From positions 1-64,000 of the forward strand of contig NZ_FUYL01000002.1 in NCBI RefSeq assembly GCF_900167935.1: DNA of 64,000 bases. Direction: 5' to 3'. Position numbers and translations under genes: made by a program. The notes beneath the pieces were generated by a model. The model was given only the letters and a program-made list of their open reading frames with translations, made no database searches and had not been told where the DNA came from. The stretch comes from Maribacter arcticus. GTDB lineage: Bacteria; Bacteroidota; Bacteroidia; Flavobacteriales; Flavobacteriaceae. Positions 33,540 to 41,587 of the stretch are shown here, one piece after another. The first letter of the stretch is position 1. Every line of letters begins with the position of its first letter.

Positions 33540-34445
33540 CTATAGTATTCTATTTAATACTAGGTGTACATCAATCAGTAAAATACTGAAAACCCCCACC
33601 ACAATTATCAGTTTTAAAATATTATGCAACCAAACATAGTCTTTTTTAGTTTCTGCCCTCGACAGTAGAAAAATGAATAGTACCAATAATAATACACATG
33701 TAGCGAAATAAAAATTCATATAACCTACATCGAACTTAAAAATAAGAAGAAGCGATGGTAGTAGAGTTAACAATATTAAAAGCGTTATAATAATTTTAGA
33801 AGTTCTTGCCCCGTAAATTATTGGAATGGTTTTATAGTTTTGTGCAATATCGCCTGAAAGATTTTCTAAATCTTTAATCATTTCACGTGCTAGAATTAAG
33901 AGAAATAAGAAAAATGCATGTACGAAAATGACCGTTTCAAAATTTCGATAGTATACGAATACCACAAAGAAAGGTGTAATGGCCAAAGTTGCCGATATGA
34001 AATTCCCCAATAAAGGAATTCTTTTTAACTTATGTGAATAAATCCAAATTCCGAAAATATAGGAAGAGAAAAAGAATACTGCCCTAAACGACACATAACT
34101 AGCGGCAATTACAGCCATAAAATTCAGCACAAAGTACGTAGTTAGTTTAAATCGCTGGCTAACCAAGCGATCAAGCATACTTTTTCTAGGCTTATTTATT
34201 AAATCTTTTTCAGCATCGTAAAAATTATTGATAATGTAGCCCCCAGCGATTACCATTACAGAGGCAATAACGATGGCAAATAGATTAACATCAAAAACAA
34301 CTTGTCGCAATGGTAGATTTGGCGATAAAATATAAATGGATGCCAAATATTGTGCTAAAGCAATAACAAGAATATTATACCCTCTAACTACCGAAAAAAG
34401 ACTCAATACCTTTAAAAGTAAGAGTTTGTTTTTTCTATTAAGCAT
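33540..34445 (-). CDS. UbiA-family prenyltransferase
   Basis: Nine-helix UbiA-superfamily membrane prenyltransferase. First aspartate-rich motif: NNFYDAEKD at 73-81. Second: REMIKDLENLSGD at 187-199. Both bind diphosphate through magnesium. The sequence resembles bacterial proteins often labelled geranylgeranylglycerol-phosphate geranylgeranyltransferase. The gene is 12 bases downstream of mevalonate kinase on the same strand, so it probably uses a mevalonate-derived isoprenoid. Menaquinone (MenA), carotenoid or archaeal-type ether-lipid substrates are all possible; motifs alone do not decide. Confidence 0.78.
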   Translation of the reverse strand: MLNRKNKLLLLKVLSLFSVVRGYNILVIALAQYLASIYILSPNLPLRQVVFDVNLFAIVIASVMVIAGGYIINNFYDAEKDLINKPRKSMLDRLVSQRFKLTTYFVLNFMAVIAASYVSFRAVFFFSSYIFGIWIYSHKLKRIPLLGNFISATLAITPFFVVFVYYRNFETVIFVHAFFLFLLILAREMIKDLENLSGDIAQNYKTIPIIYGARTSKIIITLLILLTLLPSLLLIFKFDVGYMNFYFATCVLLLVLFIFLLSRAETKKDYVWLHNILKLIIVVGVFSILLIDVHLVLNRIL

Positions 34446-34457
34446 TTTGGAAATTTC

Positions 34458-35396
34458 CTAAAAATTATAAACTACTTCAAGTTTGTAGTCTTTAAGCGAA
34501 GTCTTTGCCTTTTCAAAATCTTCTGTAAAACCAAGAATATACCCCCCACCACCAGAACCGCATAGTTTCAGATAATAATCATTGGTATCGATACCATTCT
34601 TCCATAACTCATGAAATTTAGCTGGTATCATTGGTTTAAAGTTATCTAAAACAACATGAGACAATTGTTTTAAATTTCCAAACAAAGATTGAATATTACC
34701 ATTAACAAAATCTTCAACACATGCATCGGTATGTTTTATGAATTGATTCTTTAGCATCTTTCGAAAACCATCATTCTTCATCTGCTCCATAAAAATCTGA
34801 ACCATTGGTGCTGTTTCACCAACTATGCCACTATCTAATAAAAACACAGCTCCTTTACCTTCCGCGTTTTGAGAAGGAATACTTGTAGACTCAATATTAT
34901 CTTTAGAATTAATAAGAATAGGTAAACTTAAATAACTATTCAAAGGATCAAGACCTGACGATTTACCATGAAAAAAAGATTCCATTTTACCGAAAACAAC
35001 CTTCAATTTTAACAATTTCTCTCTAGTCAAATTTTCTAAGACCGTTATTTTATCATGTGCATACTTATCATAGATTGCTGCTACTAGCGCACCACTACTA
35101 CCTACACCATAACCCTGTGGTATTGAGCTATCGAAATACATACCGGCAGCTATATCAGCCTTTAGCAGATCTAAATCAAAAGAAACCAAATTAGGTTCCT
35201 TTTTAGTTAGTTTTTTAAGATAGGCAGCAAAAGCTTCTAAACTTTCATTTGATTTCATTGCTTCTTTTGAAGCATTTGCATCTGATTTTAGAGCTCCTTT
35301 ATAAAAATTATAGGGTATAGATAATCCTTTAGAATCTTTTATGATACCGTACTCTCCGAAGAGAAGAATTTTGGAATAAAACAGTGGTCCTTTCAT
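34458..35396 (-). CDS. GHMP kinase, mevalonate kinase-like
   Basis: GHMP-family kinase, 312 residues, most like the short mevalonate kinases of Flavobacteria. N-terminal SKILLFGEYGI at 8-18, phosphate-binding PQGYGVGSSGALVAA at 93-107, and the C-terminal LCGSGGGGYILGF. KSSGLDPL carries the predicted catalytic Asp. It lies between diphosphomevalonate decarboxylase and the UbiA enzyme on one strand, so it works in the mevalonate route to isopentenyl diphosphate. A separate phosphomevalonate kinase is not in the window; this protein could be either kinase, with mevalonate kinase favoured. Confidence 0.8.
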   Translation of the reverse strand: MKGPLFYSKILLFGEYGIIKDSKGLSIPYNFYKGALKSDANASKEAMKSNESLEAFAAYLKKLTKKEPNLVSFDLDLLKADIAAGMYFDSSIPQGYGVGSSGALVAAIYDKYAHDKITVLENLTREKLLKLKVVFGKMESFFHGKSSGLDPLNSYLSLPILINSKDNIESTSIPSQNAEGKGAVFLLDSGIVGETAPMVQIFMEQMKNDGFRKMLKNQFIKHTDACVEDFVNGNIQSLFGNLKQLSHVVLDNFKPMIPAKFHELWKNGIDTNDYYLKLCGSGGGGYILGFTEDFEKAKTSLKDYKLEVVYNF

Positions 35397-35531
35397 TTTA
35401 AAAACTGGGCAATTATCAAATGTTACTTATAAATATACACAAAGTTGAACGTTTCCCTCTTTTTTGTTAAACAATATAGTTGAATCGCTCATTTACTAAC
35501 GGGATTTTGGATGTAATCGTACATAAACAAC

Positions 35532-36614
35532 TTACAACTTCTTAGCACCCAGTCCTATTCGATCACAAATATACTGCCCATTTTGACAAAAAGGAACCAA
35601 CTTTTCTTTTATGAACGGAAAAACCACATCTTTTTCGCTCTCAGGATACAATACATGTACGTTAGCTCCTGCATCTAGCGTAAAACAAACATGGGTCTTA
35701 GATTGCTCTCTAAATTTCCAAATACTATTTATTATAGAAAGAGTATTTGGCTTCATGAGAATAAAATATGGACTACTAGTCATCATCATAGCGTGTAACG
35801 TAAGAGCTTCACTTTCAACTATACTTATAAAATCAACTAAATTGCCATTTGAAAAAACGGCCTTTAATTTATCTAAATTAGTGTCTGCTTGAGCAAATCT
35901 GTTTACTGCATATGGGTGGCCATGCATTAATTCATGCCCAACAGAACTACTCACTTGTTTTTCACCTTTGTCAACTAACAAAATTGTGTCGTGATAATTA
36001 TCATATATTGGATGCACATTATAAGGATACTTAATTCCGTAAAGATTTGAACTACCTTCTATTACTTTACTTTCTCCCCATTGCACCAAAGGACCTTCGA
36101 TACTTCGACATGCACTACCAGAACCTAATCGAGATAAAAATGAACCTTTTCTATTAAAATACTCCATTGTCATATTTTCAACAAATGACCTTTCCATTTG
36201 CATAAAACAAAGCGCCAATGCAGACATTCCGCTAGCAGATGATGCTATACCGCTACTGTGCGGAAAAGTATTTGATGTGTTTATGACAAAATGATAATCT
36301 TTCAAAAAAGGTAAATATCTTTCTATTCTCTTTAAAAATGTCTTGATTTTTGGTTTAAACTCCTCTTTCTCTTCTCCTTCAAATAAAAAGTCAAAAGAAA
36401 ATTCACCATTCTTATTATTCTTCTTTTTATAATGAACTTTTGTCTTGGTAGTGCAGGCGTCCAAAGTAAAACTGATAGACGGGTTCGCAGGAATTTGATT
36501 TTCTCTTTTCCCCCAATACTTCACTAACGCAATATTACTAGGTGAAGAATAAGCCACTACGCCTTCTTCTTTCAATGTTGTATAGGAAACTGAACTAAAA
36601 TCTTTTTCTGTCAT
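35532..36614 (-). CDS. mvaD: Diphosphomevalonate decarboxylase
   Basis: ATP-dependent decarboxylation of mevalonate-5-diphosphate to isopentenyl diphosphate. Diagnostic motifs: SSPSNIALVKYWGKR at 23-37, NPSISFTLD, the GHMP loop FPHSSGIASSASGMSALALC, SACRSIEGPLVQWGE and FTLDAGANVHVLYPE. The ATG at 36614 is preferred (360 residues) because the upstream in-frame ATG at 36656 adds an unconserved tail. It is the first gene of the minus-strand isoprenoid run; mevalonate kinase follows after 135 bases. Confidence 0.9.
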   Translation of the reverse strand: MTEKDFSSVSYTTLKEEGVVAYSSPSNIALVKYWGKRENQIPANPSISFTLDACTTKTKVHYKKKNNKNGEFSFDFLFEGEEKEEFKPKIKTFLKRIERYLPFLKDYHFVINTSNTFPHSSGIASSASGMSALALCFMQMERSFVENMTMEYFNRKGSFLSRLGSGSACRSIEGPLVQWGESKVIEGSSNLYGIKYPYNVHPIYDNYHDTILLVDKGEKQVSSSVGHELMHGHPYAVNRFAQADTNLDKLKAVFSNGNLVDFISIVESEALTLHAMMMTSSPYFILMKPNTLSIINSIWKFREQSKTHVCFTLDAGANVHVLYPESEKDVVFPFIKEKLVPFCQNGQYICDRIGLGAKKL

Positions 36615-36695
36615 TGAAATTTTAATTTGTGCAAAGATAGTTTTTAGGGCTATCAATTAAAATTAATCCTTATTTTAGAGCTAAACACCAACCAA

Positions 36696-37169
36696 TTGAA
36701 AAGAAAACTCACCTACATCATTATCGGAATTGTCATATGTTCTACCATAGGGTTTCTTAGCAGTGTTGTTACTCAAAGTTCTGTGAATGGTTGGTATATG
36801 ACTCTGAACAAACCGAGTTTTAATCCACCAAATTGGATATTCGCTCCCGTGTGGACAGCCCTTTACATTTTAATGGGAATTTCTGCTGGATGGGTATGGG
36901 CAAAAGGATTTCATCATAAATGGGTAAAAACAGGACTGTACCATTTTGGTTTCCAATTATTATTAAATGGCTTATGGAGCATCGTATTCTTCGGATTACA
37001 ACAACCATTCTGGGGTCTTTTGGTGATTTTAACCTTATTGGTGGTTCTTATATTAACTATTAAATGGTTTAAGGTGGTGAGCAAAGTAGCTGCTATTTTA
37101 TTGATTCCCTATTTACTTTGGGTATGTTTCGCTACCGTTTTGAACTATAAAATATGGGAGTTGAATTAA
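36696..37169 (+). CDS. TspO/MBR-family membrane protein
   Basis: 157-residue five-helix TspO/translocator protein, binding tetrapyrroles or related ligands in the membrane. Signature: LNKPSFNPPNWIFAPVWTAL (starting about residue 37), then GISAGWVW and the helix NGLWSIVFFGLQQPFWG. The frame opens with TTG at 36696; the next in-frame Met is at residue 34, which would remove the first helix, so a TTG start is likely. It is isolated between two minus-strand runs, which is common for lone tspO genes. Confidence 0.85.
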   Translation: MKRKLTYIIIGIVICSTIGFLSSVVTQSSVNGWYMTLNKPSFNPPNWIFAPVWTALYILMGISAGWVWAKGFHHKWVKTGLYHFGFQLLLNGLWSIVFFGLQQPFWGLLVILTLLVVLILTIKWFKVVSKVAAILLIPYLLWVCFATVLNYKIWELN

Positions 37170-37193
37170 AAAAATATCTTCTTCTACAATTTA

Positions 37194-37739
37194 CTAATTG
37201 CACAATTCCTGCAATTTACCCATAGTCCTATAATTTCTGGTTGTCGCTATAACTTTCAACTTACGCTCAATTAAATTGTTATTCAATTTGGCTTTACCAT
37301 AGCCTAAAGCACACTTTAAATACAAACAATTATCAACCACTTCGTATGCTTCGTTCTCAAATGTTTCTTCGCTTAAATTTTTAAGTAATTCAATAGCAGG
37401 AAGGCTATTTAGTAGCACAAAATATATTCTATTTGCGGTAATATCTTCCTGAGAAACAAACGGATTTTTCTCAATAATTTGACTTAAGCCATCAATAGTT
37501 TTTACAATCACCGGAACATCAAAATCAAAGTGTTTTTGAATTTCATTATGCAATAAAATAGCTACCTCATTTGTTTGCCCAATTGAACTTTTAAATACAA
37601 TATTCCCACTCTGAATACAGGTTTTAACGTCTCGCAAATTCAATCTTTCACACATAGCCCTAAGTTCTGCCATAGGAACTTTTCTTTTCCCACTAACATT
37701 TATACCTCGCAAAAAGGCAACATAAGTCATTAGTTTCAT
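37194..37739 (-). CDS. DUF1697-family protein
   Basis: 181-residue cytoplasmic protein of DUF1697. Marks: YVAFLRGINVSGKRKVPMAE near the N-terminus, the conserved CIQSGNIVFKS segment, FDVPVIVKT and the C-terminal RNYRTMGKLQELC. Function is not established; related proteins are studied only structurally. The ATG at 37739 shares a base with the stop of the flavoprotein gene (TAATG), implying translational coupling; an alternative start is Met4. It ends the long minus-strand run that starts at lacI. Confidence 0.82.
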   Translation of the reverse strand: MKLMTYVAFLRGINVSGKRKVPMAELRAMCERLNLRDVKTCIQSGNIVFKSSIGQTNEVAILLHNEIQKHFDFDVPVIVKTIDGLSQIIEKNPFVSQEDITANRIYFVLLNSLPAIELLKNLSEETFENEAYEVVDNCLYLKCALGYGKAKLNNNLIERKLKVIATTRNYRTMGKLQELCN

Positions 37740-39016
37740 TATTGACTTTTATTTAAATCTTCAACCACACCTTTAGCGGCTATAAAACCACCTGTCCATG
37801 CATTTTGAAAATTGAAACCTCCGGTGATTGCATCAATATTTATAATTTCGCCTGCGAAATATAAGTTTGGTAAAATTTTACTTTGATAGGTCTTAAAATT
37901 AATTTCTTTCAAATCAATACCTCCTGCAGTCACGAATTCTTCCTTAAAAGTACTTTTGCCATTCACTTGAAAAACACAAGCTGTTAATTGCTCTGCCAAC
38001 GCCAATAGTTGTTGCTTAGAAACCTCAGGCCACGTTGTACTATCATCAATATGTGAAGCTTTAATCAAATTTGCCCACAATCGCTTGGGAACATCTAATA
38101 CCTTAGTTCTAAGAACAGTCTTTTTTTCATCTTGTTTTACTTTTAAAAACAGTTCTAAAAGTCCGTCTTTATGATATTCTGGCACCCAATTCACTTGAAT
38201 CTTGAATTGATAATTGTATTGTTCTAAAACTCTTGCACCCCACGCCGAAAGCTTTAATATTGCCGGTCCACTCACGCCCCAATGCGTAATTAATAGAGGT
38301 CCGTCTGAGATTAGATTAGCCGTTTCCAATTTTGCCTTTTTAGAATTAGAGCCATGTTTTTTTTTCGGCATAACAGTAACCTCTGCATAGGTTGCCAAAC
38401 CAGGAATACCCGAAATACGTTCATCTTTAATATTAAAAGTGAACAGTGAAGGTACAGGCGGCACAATGGTGTGACCTAGTTCTTCAATATGTTTCCAGAT
38501 TTTTGGGTTGCTGCCCGTGGCTACAATTAAGTTTCTTGCTAACAGGAAATTTTCTGCAACTTTAACTTTCCATAAAGTATCATCTTCATGTTGTATTTGT
38601 TCTATACCACTTACAGGACAAAGTGTTTTAACCTCTACTCCCAACCGTTCTGTTTCAGATATAAAACAATCGATAATAGTTTGTGAAGAATTACTAACAG
38701 GAAACATTCTGCCGTCTTCTTCAATTTTTAAAGAAACCCCTCTTTCTTCAAAAAAACCAACAGTATCTCCACTAGCGTACGTATGAAACGGGCCTAAAAG
38801 TTCCTTTTCACCTCTAGGATAGTTTTTGTTCAATTCCTTGGGGTCGAATTCTGCGTGGGTTACATTACAACGACCACCGCCAGATATTTTCACTTTGGTG
38901 AGTACTTCTTTTCCTCGTTCTAGTATTGCAATTTTAGTGTTCGGTCTAGCCTCTGCAATATGAATTGCAGCATAAAAACCTGCTGCACCACCCCCTATTA
39001 CTAAAACATCATACAT
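37739..39016 (-). CDS. YhiN/HI0933-type FAD-dependent oxidoreductase
   Basis: 425-residue flavoprotein of the HI0933/YhiN (BaiN-like) family. Rossmann FAD loop VIGGGAAGFYAA at 6-17, KISGGGRCNVTH at about 43-54, and the C-terminal NLYFAGEIINIDAITGGFNFQNAWTGG, all family-specific. Physiological substrate is unknown in most bacteria. It overlaps GDPD and DUF1697 by a single base at each end (TAATG junctions), so the three are translated together. Their link to maltose genes upstream may be only shared transcription. Confidence 0.88.
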   Translation of the reverse strand: MYDVLVIGGGAAGFYAAIHIAEARPNTKIAILERGKEVLTKVKISGGGRCNVTHAEFDPKELNKNYPRGEKELLGPFHTYASGDTVGFFEERGVSLKIEEDGRMFPVSNSSQTIIDCFISETERLGVEVKTLCPVSGIEQIQHEDDTLWKVKVAENFLLARNLIVATGSNPKIWKHIEELGHTIVPPVPSLFTFNIKDERISGIPGLATYAEVTVMPKKKHGSNSKKAKLETANLISDGPLLITHWGVSGPAILKLSAWGARVLEQYNYQFKIQVNWVPEYHKDGLLELFLKVKQDEKKTVLRTKVLDVPKRLWANLIKASHIDDSTTWPEVSKQQLLALAEQLTACVFQVNGKSTFKEEFVTAGGIDLKEINFKTYQSKILPNLYFAGEIINIDAITGGFNFQNAWTGGFIAAKGVVEDLNKSQ

Positions 39017-39759
39017 TAATTAACTCGTTCAGGAAAATTAGTAATGATACCATCAACTGCTAGTTTTTTCATAGCATCGATATCTTCAGGTTCGTTTACC
39101 GTCCACGTATATATTTTAAAACCAGCATCATGTATTTGATTGGCTACATCTAAATCTAATTTTTTGAAATATGGATTAATTGCAACTGCTTGTAGTTCCT
39201 TTGCCATTGGTATGGCATCTATAGGGTTTTCTTCTGTTAAAACTGCAATTGCCACATCAGGATTTAATTTTCTCATTTCCTTTAATTCATCCCAATTAAA
39301 ACTAGAAATAATAAAATTCTCTGGCGACCAATTTTTTTTATTAATATAATAGTTCATTATAAAATTGACCCTGTCTGCAGTACCAGCTCCCTTTAATTCT
39401 ATATTTAAAGCTACCTTATTATCGATAAGTTTTAATACATCTTGTAAAATTGGTATTTGATGGCCACCATTTACAATCAGTTTTTTCAATTCAATAATAT
39501 TATACCCTTCAATACTACCTGGGCCATTGGTAAGCCTATCGACTGTATCATCGTGAAAAACTACAACCTCACCACTTTTAAGTTTAAAAACATCTATTTC
39601 AATCATGTCAACACCTAAATCCATCGCTTTTTGAATTGATGGCAAAGTGTTCTCAGTCTCATGCCCCATGGCACCTCTATGACCAATAACTAAAGGTTTT
39701 TTCATATCGCAGGAAAATAATGAGAGGCAAATAAATAATAATGTAATTCTACTAAACAT
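39016..39759 (-). CDS. Glycerophosphodiester phosphodiesterase lipoprotein
   Basis: GDPD-family enzyme that hydrolyses glycerophosphodiesters to glycerol-3-phosphate and an alcohol. A lipoprotein signal ends at Cys17 (LFSC). Catalytic motifs: HRGAMGHETENTLPS starting at His27, EIDVF, and VVFHDDTVDRLTNG with its acidic metal ligands. WTVNEPEDI and GIITNFPER near the C-terminus match the family. 247 residues, normal. It begins 4 bases after the GH13 stop and shares a base with the flavoprotein start. Confidence 0.9.
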   Translation of the reverse strand: MFSRITLLFICLSLFSCDMKKPLVIGHRGAMGHETENTLPSIQKAMDLGVDMIEIDVFKLKSGEVVVFHDDTVDRLTNGPGSIEGYNIIELKKLIVNGGHQIPILQDVLKLIDNKVALNIELKGAGTADRVNFIMNYYINKKNWSPENFIISSFNWDELKEMRKLNPDVAIAVLTEENPIDAIPMAKELQAVAINPYFKKLDLDVANQIHDAGFKIYTWTVNEPEDIDAMKKLAVDGIITNFPERVN

Positions 39760-39763
39760 GTAA

Positions 39764-41539
39764 TTATGATTTTAATTCAAAAATAAAGGATTCTAACGGA
39801 TTTAGCTCGATTGATATGTGACCTTCATCATTCTTGATTCTTAGTGTATTTGAATCACCATAAAGAACATCATTCAATTCATAAGCATCTTCCTTCAATT
39901 GCCATTGATTAATAATATCTACTGGTATTTTCAAGTCAAACGAGAAATGAACACTTGAATCAAAATTTGAGATGATTATTAATTTTTGATTCTCTGACCA
40001 ACGTACATATGATAAAACCCTATGATTATAATTCTCTGTAATTTCTTTATTATAAAAATGTATTTCTCTATAGGCACCCATCAAGGCTTCACTATTAATA
40101 GTGAAATTTAAAAGTCTTTTATAAAAATCACGCAATGCCACTTCCTCTGGCTTTAATTGCCCTCCGTCAAATTTCTTGTCATTTACCCATCTTTGGTGAT
40201 TAGGAACGCCTACATAATCAAATATGGAAGTTCGTGAAGCACTACCAAAACCTGCATTCTCTGCCGCTGGCTCACCTACCTCTTGTCCGAAATAAATCAT
40301 AGTTGGTGAGGTACTAATTGTAGCAGAAACTACCATTGCGGGTTTTCCGATTTCTGGATTGCCCACGAATTCAGGACTAGCGATTCGCTGTTCATCATGG
40401 TTCTCTAGAAAATGAAGCATGTTATGCTCAATATCTTGCAATCCATTCTGTACCACAGGTAAATGGTCTGACCAACCATAACCTTTCATAATATGTTTTA
40501 ACCCATCGTAAAAATCAACCTTATCATATAAATAGTCCATTTTACCCTTATGAATATAGGTTCTATATAAATCTGGATTGTAAACCTCTGCCATAATAAA
40601 GGCATTAGGATTTTCCATTTTTATAGATGAATTCATAAAACTCCAAAATTCTACAGGAACCATTTCGGCCATGTCGTATCTGAAGCCATCAACACCTATT
40701 TTCAACCAATACAAGGCTACATCCCTGAACTTTCTCCAAGAACTTGGCACTACTTTATTCTTCCAATAGTTGTAATGTACATTATAATCAAGTTCACCAA
40801 AATCATTGGGCAGCATATCAAAATCTAATCCGCCATCCGGTCTAACACCATAATTGATACGAACGGTCTCATACCAATCATTCATATCGGGTTGGGGACT
40901 TCTTGAGCCATTACCCGTCCATTTTGCGGGCACTTCAATTAATTTTGAATCTGTCAAATTTATGTCCTCTCCACCTAAAGGCCTATAACCATCCCTCCAT
41001 TCAGGAGCTTTAAATTCCGTTTCTGGTATATAATAGAAATTGTTATCTTTTTGATACTCCACAGATGTATCGTCTCCAAAACCAAAATCAGACACTCCTT
41101 TTGGGTTGGTCATACTTTCATATCGTCTTGCAACATGATTAGGCACAATATCAATAATCACCTTCATTCCGGCCTCATGAGTACGTTTAATCAAAGCCTC
41201 AAACTCTTTGAGTCTATTCTTCGGATTAACAGCTAAATCAGGATTTACATTATAGTAATCTTTAACTGCATAAGGAGAACCTGCTCTGCCCTTCACTACA
41301 TTTGGGTCATCATTAGAAATACCATAGACAGTATAATCATTTATTACAGCATGATGTGGAACCCCAGTATACCATATATGGGTTATGCCTAAATCTTTTA
41401 TTTCGGTTAGCGCCTTTTTAGTAAAATCAGAAAACTTACCAACCCCATTTTCCTCAATTGTACCCCAAGGTTTATTATTCGTGTTGGTATTGCCAAAAAG
41501 TCTAGTGAACACATGATAAATAACAATCTTTTTATTCAT
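39764..41539 (-). CDS. GH13 alpha-amylase-family enzyme
   Basis: 591-residue glycoside hydrolase family 13 enzyme without signal peptide, so cytoplasmic. Conserved regions: IIDIVPNHVARR (region I), GVDGFRYDMAE with nucleophile Asp289, IMAEVYNP with acid/base Glu318, and LENHDEQR with Asp382. A C-terminal beta domain follows. It probably trims imported maltodextrin to feed the GH65 phosphorylase encoded just upstream (48-base gap). The region between strand 3 and the nucleophile is longer than in small amylases, so exact specificity is open. Confidence 0.9.
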   Translation of the reverse strand: MNKKIVIYHVFTRLFGNTNTNNKPWGTIEENGVGKFSDFTKKALTEIKDLGITHIWYTGVPHHAVINDYTVYGISNDDPNVVKGRAGSPYAVKDYYNVNPDLAVNPKNRLKEFEALIKRTHEAGMKVIIDIVPNHVARRYESMTNPKGVSDFGFGDDTSVEYQKDNNFYYIPETEFKAPEWRDGYRPLGGEDINLTDSKLIEVPAKWTGNGSRSPQPDMNDWYETVRINYGVRPDGGLDFDMLPNDFGELDYNVHYNYWKNKVVPSSWRKFRDVALYWLKIGVDGFRYDMAEMVPVEFWSFMNSSIKMENPNAFIMAEVYNPDLYRTYIHKGKMDYLYDKVDFYDGLKHIMKGYGWSDHLPVVQNGLQDIEHNMLHFLENHDEQRIASPEFVGNPEIGKPAMVVSATISTSPTMIYFGQEVGEPAAENAGFGSASRTSIFDYVGVPNHQRWVNDKKFDGGQLKPEEVALRDFYKRLLNFTINSEALMGAYREIHFYNKEITENYNHRVLSYVRWSENQKLIIISNFDSSVHFSFDLKIPVDIINQWQLKEDAYELNDVLYGDSNTLRIKNDEGHISIELNPLESFIFELKS

Positions 41540-41587
41540 TCGCCTATTTTGGAATTCTAAAACTTACTTTGGATACTATTATGGTGA

